Assembly: GCF_030646115.1 (NCBI RefSeq)
Contig: NZ_JAUSMX010000002.1
Location: 62,001 to 126,000, forward strand
Source: Fluviicoccus sp.
Lineage (GTDB): Bacteria; Pseudomonadota; Gammaproteobacteria; Pseudomonadales; Moraxellaceae
DNA: 64,000 nucleotides
Reading direction: 5' to 3'
Shown: piece after piece, positions 44,673 through 54,967 of the stretch
How positions within the stretch are numbered: the first letter of the stretch is position 1
How the letters are laid out: each line of letters starts with the position of its first letter
The notes under the pieces: generated by a model
Told to the model about the DNA's origin: nothing
The model's database searches: none
The model's input: the letters and a program-made list of their open reading frames with translations, nothing else
Made by a program: the position numbers and the translations under genes

Positions 44673-46007
44673 TCAACTTTGTTCCAAAATTTCAGCCTTG
44701 TCCTCCGGTACTTTCTTGCCCTTGTCCCGCAACAAAATCTTTTTACCTGCCTGCGGTTGCAGTTCATCAAATATCTTCAGCGTGACCGTCGCCTGTTCCA
44801 GCAGCATGCCAAAAGGGCTGTCGTAAGGCTGGTCGTCCGTCAGCACTTCCCAGATCCGTGCATGAATCCAAGGATGCGCTTGAATGGTGACATGTAGCTC
44901 ACCGGCTTTCTTGCCGCGCATGCTCATCCAGTCACGTAATTTGCGGTGCATCCTCTCCCGTTTTTCCTTGAACTCTTCATAGTCGTCGCAGGAAAACGAC
45001 AGGGTATAGATGTATTTACGGAAAAAGAAGTTACCGCCGATCTGTTCATCAAATTTGAAGAACGGCTCATAAGGTTTCTTCTCGGCTTCGGTCGGCGGAG
45101 TCAGGGACTCCAGCGCCGACGGTACGCCCAGTGATAAACCGGCGGCCGGCTTGCTGACTGGCTGGGGTTGGGGATGCGCCTGTTGGGCAGCAGCCCTCTG
45201 GACCGGGGCGCGAAGCAGGTTATCAATGGCTGTCATCACTTCCGTACCGTTCTGGAAGCGGTTCTTGACATCCTTGGCCAGCAATTTGTCGATCAGCCCC
45301 TGATAGCGGGAAAGATCACCCTGCAAACGCGGAACCGGCTCCTGGCAATGCTTGATGGCCAGGGAAATGGTGTCCGGTGCTGAAAATGGCGGCTTGCCGG
45401 TCAGCATTTCAAACAGCATGATGCCCAAGCTGTAAAGGTCCGCGCGACCGTCGACTTTCAGGCCGCGTGCTTGTTCCGGACTCATGTACTTGGGCGTACC
45501 CACCGTTGAGCCGATCTGGGTCAGGTTGCTTTCCGCCCCCATGTCCCGGGCAATGCCGAAATCAGTCAGGATGGCGTCATCGTTGTGGGCGCGAAAGAGG
45601 ACGTTATCGGGTTTGATATCCCGGTGCACTACGCCCTTGGAATGAGCGAGGCCCAAGGCATCGGCCAATTGCCGGGTAATGCGCAGGGCTTCGTAGGGCG
45701 TCAATCCGCCACTGGAAATACGGGAACTGAGATCGCCGCCGGTGTGATACTCCATCGCCAGATAATGATAGTTGTTGTGCGAGGCGACGTCATAGACGGT
45801 AACAATATGCGGGTGTGACAGTGCGGCCACCATGCGGGCTTCACTGTTGAACCGTTCGGGGAATCCGGGTTCAGCCGCCAGATGCGGAGCCATGACCTTG
45901 AGCGCCACTTCGCGGCCGAAGGATATCTGGATAGCCAGATATACGGTCGCCATGCCGCCTTTGCCTAACTCACGGCTAATCTTGTACCCGGGTAATTCAA
46001 TACTCAT
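44673..46007 (-). CDS. Hanks-type Ser/Thr protein kinase with unrecognised C-terminal domain
   Basis: This 444-aa kinase has a complete eukaryotic-like catalytic domain (about 8-265): glycine loop GKGGMATVY, Lys37 (VALKV), HRDIKPDN (Asp130, Asn135), DFG (149-151) and GTPKYMSPEQ. A Gln/Pro/Ala-rich linker (270-310) leads to a C-terminal domain (311-444) that begins EPFFKFDEQIGGNFFF and contains IQAHPWIHARIWEVL; I do not recognise it. There is no membrane helix, so the enzyme should be cytosolic, unlike PknB. It lies 40 bases after the patatin gene and is probably co-transcribed with it. Confidence 0.9.
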   Translation of the reverse strand: MSIELPGYKISRELGKGGMATVYLAIQISFGREVALKVMAPHLAAEPGFPERFNSEARMVAALSHPHIVTVYDVASHNNYHYLAMEYHTGGDLSSRISSGGLTPYEALRITRQLADALGLAHSKGVVHRDIKPDNVLFRAHNDDAILTDFGIARDMGAESNLTQIGSTVGTPKYMSPEQARGLKVDGRADLYSLGIMLFEMLTGKPPFSAPDTISLAIKHCQEPVPRLQGDLSRYQGLIDKLLAKDVKNRFQNGTEVMTAIDNLLRAPVQRAAAQQAHPQPQPVSKPAAGLSLGVPSALESLTPPTEAEKKPYEPFFKFDEQIGGNFFFRKYIYTLSFSCDDYEEFKEKRERMHRKLRDWMSMRGKKAGELHVTIQAHPWIHARIWEVLTDDQPYDSPFGMLLEQATVTLKIFDELQPQAGKKILLRDKGKKVPEDKAEILEQS

Positions 46008-46047
46008 GATTTCTGACGGAACCTTTCTTGTTGTCTCTGCTTAAGTG

Positions 46048-47565
46048 CTATCCCAGCTGTGCTTTATGACGGCGACGGGTGTTTAGATGGATAATCTTGC
46101 CCGAACGCTGTTCTTCCTGTTGTTGCAATTGCTGCGAAATCCTGGTCAGACAGCGATCCAGGGTCTGACCGACCTTGGCGTGGGTCTGGATCATGGCGAT
46201 TTTCGGCCAAGTGACCCGTTCAGCCTGCGTCCGGAACCAGACCAGTGTCTTTTTATCCAGATTTTGCAGCATATAGGAATAATGCCGTGGCGTGTAGCGG
46301 GCAATGATGGTGACGTCGCCGTAATAGCGCTGGCCGATGATGCCGTAACCATGATCCATCAATTGCCGCAACACTTCGATGCCGGTGCGCTGCCGCATGA
46401 AATCGAGCATGCCCATCCCCACCATCTGCACTTGGGCGCGCGCCACTTTTTTCGGCCATGACGCTAGCTTGCCCTTTTGAAGTCGGTCCTTGTCAGACTG
46501 CATGAAAGGTACAATGTGCGGGTTGACCTGACTGGCGATAAAGAAATTGACATTGAACAACCGGGCCAGACGCTGGCGCGGCAAGTCAGTGCGCACCGAA
46601 CCATCCACCCACTGCTTCAGAGGCATATAGGGCTGATAGTCGCCTTGGTCGGTCTTGGTCGTGAGCGTCACCGGGGGGAAGAGAATGGGTACTGCGCACG
46701 AGGCCAGCGAGGCGCTCCACATCAACAGGTAGGGCGAGGTCAGTTCATTCATCAGTCGTGCTTTGTTGTGCGTGGCATGCACCGGCGAAACCGTGATGTT
46801 TACATGACGGCCGGTGCGGGCAAAGCCCTCTTCAAAGGTGTATTCGCCGATGTTGTTGCGCAGGAATTTTTCCAGTTGGCGCTGGTCGGCAAAACCCTGG
46901 CCCAGCAGGCCGTCACGAATGCGTTTCCAGGTCCAGGCGTGCAGATAAAGGCCGTCGCCATCGTAAAACCCTTCCAGCTCGGCATCTGTATGGGTGCCGA
47001 TGATGGAGGCGACAATGGACCCGGCGCTTGAGCCGGAAATCACCTTGGGCAGCAGGCCCTGTTCATGCAGCGCCTTGCAGACGCCGATATGCCACAAGCC
47101 CAGCGTGGCGCCGCCGGACAGCATCAGCGACGGCTGACCATAACTGTGGTAGGTGTCCTCAAAGAAGCGGCGCTTCTGCTCCAGCGTCATGAAATCCAGC
47201 GGGGTATCGCACAGATGATCCAGCGACAGGCAAACCTGATCAATATAGTCTTCAATCAGGCGTTTGGTGCCGACATGGGCGTAGGAATACAACAGCGGAT
47301 TGCCGATATTGCCCAAATCATGGTGAAGGCCTTCCCGCAAGGAGCGCATCAGCTGACGGTCATCCTGCTGGCGCAGGTTGCGGCGCAGGCTCATCAACCG
47401 GTCACGAATCAGTTCGTGGTTGTAATGCTCAGAAGCATTATCGAGCTTCCAGAGATCCAGTCCGGTCAGTGCATCCAGCTCCAGGCCGATTTCCCGCCAC
47501 TCGGCATAGGAACCGGCCTGATCCAGCGCCTGTCGTAGCAGGCTGATCTTGTTCTTCAGCAACAT
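46048..47565 (-). CDS. patatin-like phospholipase with DUF3336 domain
   Basis: This 505-aa protein has an N-terminal DUF3336 region (about 10-140) and a patatin domain (about 145-340) with the oxyanion loop GGATLG (151-156), the nucleophile elbow GSSAG (178-182, Ser180) and the catalytic Asp321 (VDGS). The combination resembles fungal Tgl3-type lipases and their bacterial relatives. It would hydrolyse phospholipids or triacylglycerols. No signal peptide is visible. It is upstream of the Ser/Thr kinase gene in an apparent two-gene unit. Confidence 0.92.
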   Translation of the reverse strand: MLLKNKISLLRQALDQAGSYAEWREIGLELDALTGLDLWKLDNASEHYNHELIRDRLMSLRRNLRQQDDRQLMRSLREGLHHDLGNIGNPLLYSYAHVGTKRLIEDYIDQVCLSLDHLCDTPLDFMTLEQKRRFFEDTYHSYGQPSLMLSGGATLGLWHIGVCKALHEQGLLPKVISGSSAGSIVASIIGTHTDAELEGFYDGDGLYLHAWTWKRIRDGLLGQGFADQRQLEKFLRNNIGEYTFEEGFARTGRHVNITVSPVHATHNKARLMNELTSPYLLMWSASLASCAVPILFPPVTLTTKTDQGDYQPYMPLKQWVDGSVRTDLPRQRLARLFNVNFFIASQVNPHIVPFMQSDKDRLQKGKLASWPKKVARAQVQMVGMGMLDFMRQRTGIEVLRQLMDHGYGIIGQRYYGDVTIIARYTPRHYSYMLQNLDKKTLVWFRTQAERVTWPKIAMIQTHAKVGQTLDRCLTRISQQLQQQEEQRSGKIIHLNTRRRHKAQLG

Positions 47566-47796
47566 GAGCGTTTGCTCCCGCGAGGCAGGTTCATGACAGT
47601 CAGCCGGTTCCGGGAATCCTTGATGCCGATTCCCGATATCGATCCCTTACCATGCCGGACAGGCTTAACGGAAAATACAACAATTCAACGGTTCTAGACA
47701 GAGGGAGCAGACAAAACCCGGTGTTTAATCGACCGGAAGAACCGCGTTTATTGCAATAAATATCAAATATGAAGCGTTACTGGATTCCAGGTGGCC

Positions 47797-48462
47797 TCAG
47801 TGTGACTTTTCCCAATCGGCCAGTGCTTTGCGGGCGAAGGACAGCGTGCCCTCCCCAAGGTTGATTTCCAGCACATCCCGCGCTTGTGCAGCTTCAGGAA
47901 TGCGGTCTGCCGCCAGGCTCAGGTATAGCCAAGCCTTGACATCGTCGCGGGCAATGCCATTGTCGCCCAGATAAATCAATCCCAACTGGTACTGGGCCGT
48001 GGCGTTGCCCATTCCGGCAGCCCGCTCATAATAGGGCACGGCGGATTTTTGATGATTCAGGTCGGCGGTATAGTGCTGGGCCAAGGCAATCAGCGCCTCT
48101 TCGTTGTCTTTCTCGGCGGCTTTTTCATACCACAGAACAGCGGTCTCGATATCCTGGGGCACACCCTCCCCGGCGTCATACAGCTCGGCCAGTTGCAGTT
48201 GCGCTTCGGCATAGCCCTTGACCGCGGCCTGCCGGTACCAGATGAAGGCCTTGGAGGGCTGGTGCATGCCTTCGTCCAGAATGCGGCCCAGCAAGGTCAT
48301 GGCCGCCGGATCACCGGTTTTGGCCAAAGGCTCCACCAGGGACAGTGCCGCCGGATAATTCCGGTTCTCAAACGCCAGCATGGCATCTTCAAAACCGGCA
48401 GCCACGGCCAGAGCGGGAATCAGGGCAAGCATTGACAAACTGCGGCGAAATAAGGTTTTCAT
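47797..48462 (-). CDS. secreted Sel1-repeat protein
   Basis: This 221-aa protein has a signal peptide (MKTLFRRSLSMLALIPALAV, cleaved near AVA|AGF) and about four Sel1/TPR-type repeats, seen as AMTLLGRILDEG, KGYAEAQLQLAELYDAGEGV, EALIALAQHY and ATAQYQLGLIYLGDNGI. Such solenoids mediate protein contacts in the periplasm. The partner is unknown. It is divergent from the DUF815 gene. Confidence 0.88.
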   Translation of the reverse strand: MKTLFRRSLSMLALIPALAVAAGFEDAMLAFENRNYPAALSLVEPLAKTGDPAAMTLLGRILDEGMHQPSKAFIWYRQAAVKGYAEAQLQLAELYDAGEGVPQDIETAVLWYEKAAEKDNEEALIALAQHYTADLNHQKSAVPYYERAAGMGNATAQYQLGLIYLGDNGIARDDVKAWLYLSLAADRIPEAAQARDVLEINLGEGTLSFARKALADWEKSH

Positions 48463-48530
48463 ACGATCCGGTCGAAAACGTAACGATTTGTGTATTATAG
48501 CGATGCACCTGCAATTCCGGATACGCCGAA

Positions 48531-49394
48531 ATGAATTTACCTGCCGATTTCCTCGAAGAATTACAATTATTGGTCGCCCAAGCGCGGCATCTGTTGCCGT
48601 CTGTTCCGGCCGCCACCGACTGGGAAAACGGTCGCGCCTTCCGCTGGCGCGTTGACGGACGCCAGGGTACGCTGGAAACCGTAAGAGACCTTAGCCCCAT
48701 TCGTCTGGATGACCTGTGCGGCATTGACCGGCAGAAGGCCGAAATCACCCGCAATACCCGTCAGTTTGTGCATAAGCGGCCCGCCAACAACGTCTTGCTG
48801 ACCGGCAGTCGCGGCACTGGGAAGTCTTCGCTGGTCAAGGGATTACTGAATGCGTTCGGCGATGAAGGTCTGCGTGTTATTGAAGTGGACCGCGATCACC
48901 TGAATGACCTTTCCGACATCATCAGCCTGGTTTCACACAGGCCAGAACGCTTCATCATTTATTGTGATGACTTGTCCTTCACGGCGGACGACGCCAGTTA
49001 CCGCGCCCTGAAAACCACCCTGGACGGCAGCCTGCACGCGGGCAGTGACAATGTCCTGATCTATGCCACCAGCAATCGCCGCCACCTGTTGCCGGAGTTC
49101 ATGTCCGACAACCTGCAAACCAGCGCCGGTGAAGACGGTGAACTTCATCCGGGAGAGGCCGTGGAGGACAAGATTTCGCTGTCCGACCGTTTCGGGCTGT
49201 GGCTGTCTTTCTATGCTATGTCCCAGGATAACTATCTGGACATTGTGCGGCATTGGTTAGGCAGTTACGGACTGGAACTGGATGAAGCCGCGCGCATGGC
49301 TGCCCTGCAATGGGCGCAGGGTCGGGGTAACCGCTCCGGGCGCAGTGCGGCGCAATTTTCCCGTGACTGGGCAGGGCGAAACCCAGTCGCCTGA
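48531..49394 (+). CDS. DUF815 P-loop ATPase
   Basis: This 287-aa AAA-like ATPase has Walker A GSRGTGKSS (92-100), Walker B RFIIYCDDLSF (about 139-149) and sensor-like ATSNRRHLLPEF, all characteristic of the DUF815 family. The family is widespread and uncharacterised. Its stop lies against the stop of trhO, which is convergent. Confidence 0.9.
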   Translation: MNLPADFLEELQLLVAQARHLLPSVPAATDWENGRAFRWRVDGRQGTLETVRDLSPIRLDDLCGIDRQKAEITRNTRQFVHKRPANNVLLTGSRGTGKSSLVKGLLNAFGDEGLRVIEVDRDHLNDLSDIISLVSHRPERFIIYCDDLSFTADDASYRALKTTLDGSLHAGSDNVLIYATSNRRHLLPEFMSDNLQTSAGEDGELHPGEAVEDKISLSDRFGLWLSFYAMSQDNYLDIVRHWLGSYGLELDEAARMAALQWAQGRGNRSGRSAAQFSRDWAGRNPVA

Positions 49395-50285
49395 TCAGGC
49401 GTCGTTGCGCTGCCGCGCCAGTTCGTGCTGGCGCTGGCGCATGCGAAACCGCGACTTCTGATCATCCGTGGTCTTGTCGTGACACCAGGCGCAAGCTACA
49501 CCGTCTTCAAAATGCGGGCTCTGCAAGTCTTCCTCCTGCAAAGGATGGCCGCAACCAAAACACATGCGGGTATGGCCGGGACTTACGCCGTGCTCCACCC
49601 CCACCCGGCTGTCGAAGACAAAACACTCCCCTTTCCACAAACTTTCCTGATCCGGAATTTCCGCCAGGTAGTTCAGGATGCCGCCCTTCAGGTGGTAAAC
49701 CTCGCGGAAGCCTTCCTGCAGCAGATAACTTGTGGATTTTTCGCAACGGATGCCACCGGTGCAGAACATGGCAATCTTCTTGTCCTTGGCGGCGGCCAGT
49801 TCCTTGGCCACATATTCCGGAAACTCGCCAAAGGTGCGGGTTTTGGGGTCGATAGCGCCCTTGAAGGTGCCGGTCATGACTTCGTAGTCGTTGCGGGTAT
49901 CGATGACCAGCACATCCGGTTGCTGAATCAGTTCGTGCCATTGCTGCGGATTCAGGTAAGTGCCCACATGCTCGCGCGGGTTGACTTCGACACCCAGCGT
50001 CACGATCTCCTGTTTCAGCTTGATCTTCAACTTGCGGAAAGGATGGGCCTCAGCAAACGACTCCTTGTATTCCATGCGGGAGAAGCCATGCTCCAGTAAT
50101 AACCGGTGCAAGTTCGAAATAGCCTCACGGCTGCCGGAAACGGTGCCGTTAATGCCCTCTCCCGCCACGATCAGCGTGCCAAGGATGCCCTGTTCCCGGC
50201 AAAATGTCCGTAAAGACTCCTGCAGCATGGCGGGGTTTTCGACGGGGCGGAACTGATAAAGCGCAGCAATAACGACTTGACTCAT
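49395..50285 (-). CDS. trhO: tRNA uridine hydroxylase TrhO (rhodanese family)
   Basis: This 296-aa protein has an N-terminal acylphosphatase-like part, a rhodanese domain with the active-site Cys175 in CTGGIRCEKST, and a C-terminal Cys-rich segment (CFGCGHPL, CAWC). It matches YceA/TrhO, which makes 5-hydroxyuridine at position 34 of several tRNAs, an oxygen-dependent route. It is monocistronic and divergent from the PhaC-like gene. Confidence 0.95.
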   Translation of the reverse strand: MSQVVIAALYQFRPVENPAMLQESLRTFCREQGILGTLIVAGEGINGTVSGSREAISNLHRLLLEHGFSRMEYKESFAEAHPFRKLKIKLKQEIVTLGVEVNPREHVGTYLNPQQWHELIQQPDVLVIDTRNDYEVMTGTFKGAIDPKTRTFGEFPEYVAKELAAAKDKKIAMFCTGGIRCEKSTSYLLQEGFREVYHLKGGILNYLAEIPDQESLWKGECFVFDSRVGVEHGVSPGHTRMCFGCGHPLQEEDLQSPHFEDGVACAWCHDKTTDDQKSRFRMRQRQHELARQRNDA

Positions 50286-50487
50286 GACGTATCCGGAACA
50301 GGGAAAGGCGGATCGGGCGCAGGCCCGGTGCGAATGGGGCGCATGATATCAGAACTGAACAGCCACGGTTCAGGGGCCTGATCTGCAGAAATTGACCTGA
50401 TTTGCCGTGTCAATCGGATTCCTGCCACTGACAGGTCACTCTCCCTCGCCTATGATGAGCGCCGTACATACTGCCGGAAGTTATCGC

Positions 50488-51633
50488 ATGACCAACACCG
50501 CCGCCGTCCGCAAACTCAAGCCCGTCCGGAAAAACGCCCGCCGCGCCGTTCGCAACCTGTCCGACCGACTGCTGAAACCGCAGGACATGGTACTGGCCGG
50601 ACGCAGTCCCTACGAAGTCATCCACGACAACGGTCTGGTGCGCCTGCGACATTATCATCCGTTGGCAGGTGACTACATCCTGCTGGATGGCGTCAAGGTG
50701 CCGGTGGCGCAGGAGCGTCATGCCGTGCCGCTGGTGATTGTGCCGCCACTGGCCGTGAACATGTACATCTATGACTTGTTCCCCGAACGCAGCATGATCC
50801 GCTACCTGCAGGCGCGCGGTTATGACATCTATCTGATTGACTGGGGGGTGCCGCGCCGGCGTCATGCCCATTACAACCTGGCCACTTACTGCGGCGAGTT
50901 GATGCCCGAGTTTCTGGCCAAGGTGCGCGAGCACAGCGGCTCCCTGGATTTGTCCCTGCACGGCTGGAGCATGGGCGGCATCTGTGTGCTCTGCTATACC
51001 GCCCTCAATCACGACAAGCATATCCGCAACCTGATGGTGCTGGGTTCGCCCATCAACAGCCATGCCTCCGGAAAGCTGGGCAAAATGTACCAGATGCTTA
51101 ACCGTCAAGCGGAGTGGGTGCGTAATAACACCGGCTTCCGCATCCATAATCTCAATCCGCAGTGGCTGCACACACCGGGCTGGATGAACACCCTGGGCTT
51201 CAAGCTGATGGACCCGGTCAGTAATCTGCGAGGGTATTGGGAACTGCTAGGCAAGCTGGCGGATCGGGATTTTGTCATTAATCATGCAACCACGGCTTCG
51301 TTCCTGGACGGCATGGTGGCTTACCCCGGCGGCATTGTTCAGGACATGTCGGTGCGCATCTGGATCGACAACGAGTTGGCCAAGGGCTACATGACGATCG
51401 GCGATCGGGAAATGCGTCTGTCCGACATTGATTGCTCACTGCTGGTGTTTGCGGGCAAAACGGACAACATGGTTACCCCGGCCGCGGTCGAAACCCTGCT
51501 CGACTTCGTGTCTTCCACGGACAAGGAATTCCGGGTGGCTCCAGGCGGTCACTTGGGGTTGGTGCATAGCAGCAAGGCGCCGGAACACATCTGGAAAACC
51601 ATCGGTGATTGGCTGGAAAGCCGCTCTGATTAA
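50488..51633 (+). CDS. PhaC-like alpha/beta hydrolase with serine nucleophile
   Basis: This protein of about 381 aa aligns with class III PHA synthases (PhaC): [32 protein letters not shown] and the C-terminal GGHLGLVHS. The nucleophile elbow is HGWSMGG with Ser161, where true PHA synthases have Cys (GxCxG). Asp326 (GKTDNMV) and His355 complete the triad. With Ser it is more likely a hydrolase or acyltransferase than a polymerase. The start at [10 protein letters not shown] was chosen; an upstream ATG has no support. No phaE, phasin or phaAB is nearby. Confidence 0.82.
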   Translation: MTNTAAVRKLKPVRKNARRAVRNLSDRLLKPQDMVLAGRSPYEVIHDNGLVRLRHYHPLAGDYILLDGVKVPVAQERHAVPLVIVPPLAVNMYIYDLFPERSMIRYLQARGYDIYLIDWGVPRRRHAHYNLATYCGELMPEFLAKVREHSGSLDLSLHGWSMGGICVLCYTALNHDKHIRNLMVLGSPINSHASGKLGKMYQMLNRQAEWVRNNTGFRIHNLNPQWLHTPGWMNTLGFKLMDPVSNLRGYWELLGKLADRDFVINHATTASFLDGMVAYPGGIVQDMSVRIWIDNELAKGYMTIGDREMRLSDIDCSLLVFAGKTDNMVTPAAVETLLDFVSSTDKEFRVAPGGHLGLVHSSKAPEHIWKTIGDWLESRSD

Positions 51634-51755
51634 GGCGGTATGTCCGGCCAATCCTGGATTGTCGGGCATTTTCTTTTGCTATCCGGAGGGAAATAAGGCA
51701 GAATATTCGCCCACCGGCACGCATGTGCATGTTATTTATTCGCTTCAGGGTTGCT

Positions 51756-51977
51756 ATGTCAAACAAAGAAGAGCAGATCGAGATGGACGGCACGGTGATT
51801 GACACCCTGCCCAACACCATGTTCCGCGTACAACTGGAAAACGGTCACGTCGTGATCGCCCACATCTCGGGCAAAATGCGCAAACACTACATCCGCATTC
51901 TGACGGGTGATCAGGTCAAAGTCGAAATGACCCCTTATGACCTGAGCAAAGGCCGCATCACCTACCGCGTCCGCTAA
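51756..51977 (+). CDS. infA: translation initiation factor IF-1
   Basis: This OB-fold protein of 73 aa matches IF-1 almost throughout: [41 protein letters not shown] and [15 protein letters not shown] (landmarks). It binds the 30S A site during initiation. The start MSNKEEQ gives the usual length. A strong terminator follows. Confidence 0.99.
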   Translation: MSNKEEQIEMDGTVIDTLPNTMFRVQLENGHVVIAHISGKMRKHYIRILTGDQVKVEMTPYDLSKGRITYRVR

Positions 51978-51991
51978 GCTTGTTGATTAGT

Positions 51992-52017
51992 AAAAAGCCA
52001 CATTCAAGTGGCTTTTT
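51992..52017 (+). terminator. intrinsic terminator of infA
   Basis: AAAAAGCCAC and GTGGCTTTTT form a 10-base stem with a 6-base loop ending in a T run, 15 bases after the infA stop; it could also serve the clpA transcript from the other side. Confidence 0.93.
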
Positions 52018-52108
52018 GCGTTTGTTGGCAAGTTGGAAATGCCACCCTCTTCCGGAATTCCTGTGAACTTCCCCCCTGGCTTTGCAGGAAGGAAGAAACG
52101 CAGGAATT

Positions 52109-54400
52109 TCAAGCCGGGGTCGCGGTCTTCCGCTCCGCTGTTTCCACATGCAGTGCAATCTTGCCGTTCTCTACGGTGACATGCACCTGACCGCCATGCC
52201 CGGCCAGCTCTCCAAACAGAATGATTTCGGCCAGCGGCTTCTTCAGATTTTCCTGAATCACCCGCGCCATGGGGCGTGCGCCCATGTGCTTGTCATAGCC
52301 ATGCTCGGCCAGCCACAAACGGGCGCTCTCATCCACATCCAGCACCACATGCTTGTCATCCAGTTGGGCTTGAAGTTCGGTCAGGAACTTGTCCACCACT
52401 CCGGCAATTACCAGCATATCCAGCGACTGGAACTGAATGATGGCGTCCAGCCGGTTACGGAACTCCGGCGAGAACATTTTCTTCATCACCTCAGCGCCGT
52501 CGGTGCTGTGATCCTGTTGGGTGAAGCCGATACTGGCGCGGGTCATGCTTTCCGCTCCGGCATTGGTGGTCAACACCAGGATGACGTGGCGGAAGTCTGA
52601 CTTGCGGCCGTTGTTGTCGGTCAGCGTGCCGTGATCCATTACCTGCAACAGCAGGTTAAAGACCTCGGGGTGCGCCTTTTCGATTTCATCCAGCAACAAC
52701 ACGCAATGCGGATGCTTGGTGATGGCTTCCGTCAACAGGCCGCCCTGATCAAAACCGACATAGCCGGGCGGAGCGCCAATCAAACGCGATACCGTGTGAC
52801 GTTCCATGTACTCGGACATGTCGAAGCGCACCAGCTCAATGCCCATGATCTTGGCCAACTGCTTGGTGACTTCTGTCTTGCCAACGCCGGTAGGCCCGGC
52901 GAACAGGAAGCATCCCACCGGTTTTTCCGGAGCCTTCAAACCGGCGCGTGACAGCTTGATGGCGGAGGTCAGCGCATCAATCGCCTGATCCTGGCCAAAC
53001 ACGGTCATCTTCAGGTCACGTTCCAGATTGCGCAGCGATTCCTTGTCGTTGGTGGAAACCGATTTCGGCGGGATGCGGGCAATCCGTGCCACCACATCTT
53101 CAATCTCGCCAACGCCAATGGTTTTTTTGCGCTTGCTGGGCGCCTGCAGGCGCTGGAAGGCGCCCGCCTCGTCAATCACGTCAATAGCCTTGTCCGGCAG
53201 GAAGCGTTCGTTGATGTAGCGGTCCGCCAGTTCGGCGGCCACTTCCAGCGCCTTGTCGGTATAACGCACGCCATGGTGCTCTTCAAAACGCGACTTCAAG
53301 CCCTTGAGTATCTGGTAAGTCTCGCCGACCGTCGGCTCAGGAATGTCGATCTTCTGGAAACGGCGCGACAGCGCCCGGTCCTTCTCGAAAATGCCCCGGT
53401 ATTCCTGATAAGTGGTGGAACCCATGCAGCGCATGCTGCCGTTCACCAGCACCGGCTTGATCAGGTTCGAGGCGTCCATCACGCCGCCGCTGGCCGCCCC
53501 GGCGCCGATGATGGTGTGGATTTCATCAATGAACAGGATGGCGTCTTCATGCTTTTTCAGTTCGTTCAGCAGAGCCTTGAAGCGCTTCTCGAAGTCGCCG
53601 CGATACTTGGTGCCGGCCAGCAACGCACCCATATCCAGACTGTAGACCACCGCTTTTTGCAGTGCCTCGGGGGCTTTGCCGCTGACAATCAGCCAAGCCA
53701 GACCTTCGGCAATGGCGGTTTTGCCAACACCAGGCTCGCCCACCAGCAGCGGGTTGTTTTTGCGGCGGCGGCAGAGAATCTGGGCGGCGCGCTCCACTTC
53801 GGCGTCACGGCCGATCAATGGATCAATCTTGCCGTCACGGGCCAGGTCATTGAGGTTGGAGGCATAGGCCGCCAACGCGCTTTTGGGCATGGCATCGCCG
53901 CCCTCTTCATCCATGGAGGAAGCGTCGTTGCTGCCGGCGGCATCGTCATTGCTGCTTTCGTCGCCTTGCTTGGTAATGCCGTGTGAAATGAAGTTGACCA
54001 CATCCAGTCGGCTGATGTTCTGCTTTTTCAGGAAATAGACAGCCTGTGACTCCTGCTCGGAGAAAATGGCCACCAGCACATTGGCGCCGGACACTTCTTT
54101 CTTGCCTGAGGACTGGACATGAAACACCGCCCGCTGCAAGACCCGCTGAAATCCAAGCGTCGGCTGGGTTTCACGGTCTGCCTCGCGTGAGCCCAACTTG
54201 GGCGTTGTTTCATCAACAAACTGGGTGAGATCGCGACGAAGGCCGGGCATATCCACGCCACAGGCCTTGAGCACCTTCACGGCCGAGTCGTTATCGAGCA
54301 AGGCCAACAGCAGGTGTTCCACGGTCATGAACTCATGGCGCTTCGAACGGGCATCCCGGAAGGCCAGATTGAGCGAGACTTCTAGATCGCGACTGAGCAT
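52109..54400 (-). CDS. clpA: ATP-dependent Clp protease ATP-binding subunit ClpA
   Basis: This 763-aa unfoldase has the Clp N-domain (about 1-150, ClpS binding), a first AAA module with GEPGVGKT and a second with GPTGVGKT, and [16 protein letters not shown]-like spacing between them. It feeds substrates to ClpP and, through ClpS, degrades N-end-rule proteins. A charged Ser/Asp-rich insertion ([20 protein letters not shown]) follows the N-domain. It is 21 bases after clpS on the same strand. Confidence 0.98.
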   Translation of the reverse strand: MLSRDLEVSLNLAFRDARSKRHEFMTVEHLLLALLDNDSAVKVLKACGVDMPGLRRDLTQFVDETTPKLGSREADRETQPTLGFQRVLQRAVFHVQSSGKKEVSGANVLVAIFSEQESQAVYFLKKQNISRLDVVNFISHGITKQGDESSNDDAAGSNDASSMDEEGGDAMPKSALAAYASNLNDLARDGKIDPLIGRDAEVERAAQILCRRRKNNPLLVGEPGVGKTAIAEGLAWLIVSGKAPEALQKAVVYSLDMGALLAGTKYRGDFEKRFKALLNELKKHEDAILFIDEIHTIIGAGAASGGVMDASNLIKPVLVNGSMRCMGSTTYQEYRGIFEKDRALSRRFQKIDIPEPTVGETYQILKGLKSRFEEHHGVRYTDKALEVAAELADRYINERFLPDKAIDVIDEAGAFQRLQAPSKRKKTIGVGEIEDVVARIARIPPKSVSTNDKESLRNLERDLKMTVFGQDQAIDALTSAIKLSRAGLKAPEKPVGCFLFAGPTGVGKTEVTKQLAKIMGIELVRFDMSEYMERHTVSRLIGAPPGYVGFDQGGLLTEAITKHPHCVLLLDEIEKAHPEVFNLLLQVMDHGTLTDNNGRKSDFRHVILVLTTNAGAESMTRASIGFTQQDHSTDGAEVMKKMFSPEFRNRLDAIIQFQSLDMLVIAGVVDKFLTELQAQLDDKHVVLDVDESARLWLAEHGYDKHMGARPMARVIQENLKKPLAEIILFGELAGHGGQVHVTVENGKIALHVETAERKTATPA

Positions 54401-54421
54401 TTCACCACCTGTCTTATCCGC

Positions 54422-54787
54422 TCATGCGGATTTCTGTTCGACCCGGCACATGAGCGGATGCTCGTGTTCGCGGGCATGGTCTACGACTTGTTGAGCCTTG
54501 GTTTCGGCGATATCGCGGGGATAAACCCCGGCAACTCCCTTACCTTCGTAATGTACCGCCAGCATGACACGGGTGGCTTGCTCGCGATTCAATCCAAAGA
54601 AACCTTCCAGCACTTCTACCACAAAATCCATGGGTGTGTAGTCGTCATTCAGCAACACCACCTGAAACAGTGATGGCATTTTGAGCGCCGGTTTGGCTTC
54701 CTGGACAGCCAGGCCGCCTTCACCGGATTCGCTGCCCTCATCGGGCAACTGGTTTGATATTAGGTCAAATGGAAAGGTATTTCCCAT
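54422..54787 (-). CDS. clpS: ATP-dependent Clp protease adaptor ClpS
   Basis: This protein of about 121 aa has the ClpS core: [21 protein letters not shown] with the Asn-Asp-Asp pocket that binds N-degrons, then [24 protein letters not shown] (landmark [17 protein letters not shown]). It delivers N-end-rule substrates to ClpA. The start MGNTFPFDL was chosen; the N-terminal arm of about 45 residues is longer and more acidic than in E. coli. It lies upstream of clpA and downstream of icd on the same strand. Confidence 0.95.
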   Translation of the reverse strand: MGNTFPFDLISNQLPDEGSESGEGGLAVQEAKPALKMPSLFQVVLLNDDYTPMDFVVEVLEGFFGLNREQATRVMLAVHYEGKGVAGVYPRDIAETKAQQVVDHAREHEHPLMCRVEQKSA

Positions 54788-54912
54788 CACAAGGTGCCTA
54801 CAAAAAGGTATGGGTTTGGTAGCCGCTTTTGACAAGGGGGAACGGACAAGCGGTTAGTTTAAGACTTTGGACGGAGATGGGGGAAACAAAATCGTCAGCA
54901 GTGATTACCAAA

Positions 54913-54942
54913 AACCACAGGCCCCCGGAGGAGCCTGTGGTT
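54913..54942 (-). terminator. intrinsic terminator of icd
   Basis: AACCACAGGC and GCCTGTGGTT form a 10-base stem with a 10-base loop, followed on the minus strand by a T run, about 25 bases past the icd stop. It separates icd from clpS. Confidence 0.9.
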
Positions 54943-54967
54943 ATATTGCTTCAGATTGAAGAACGCA

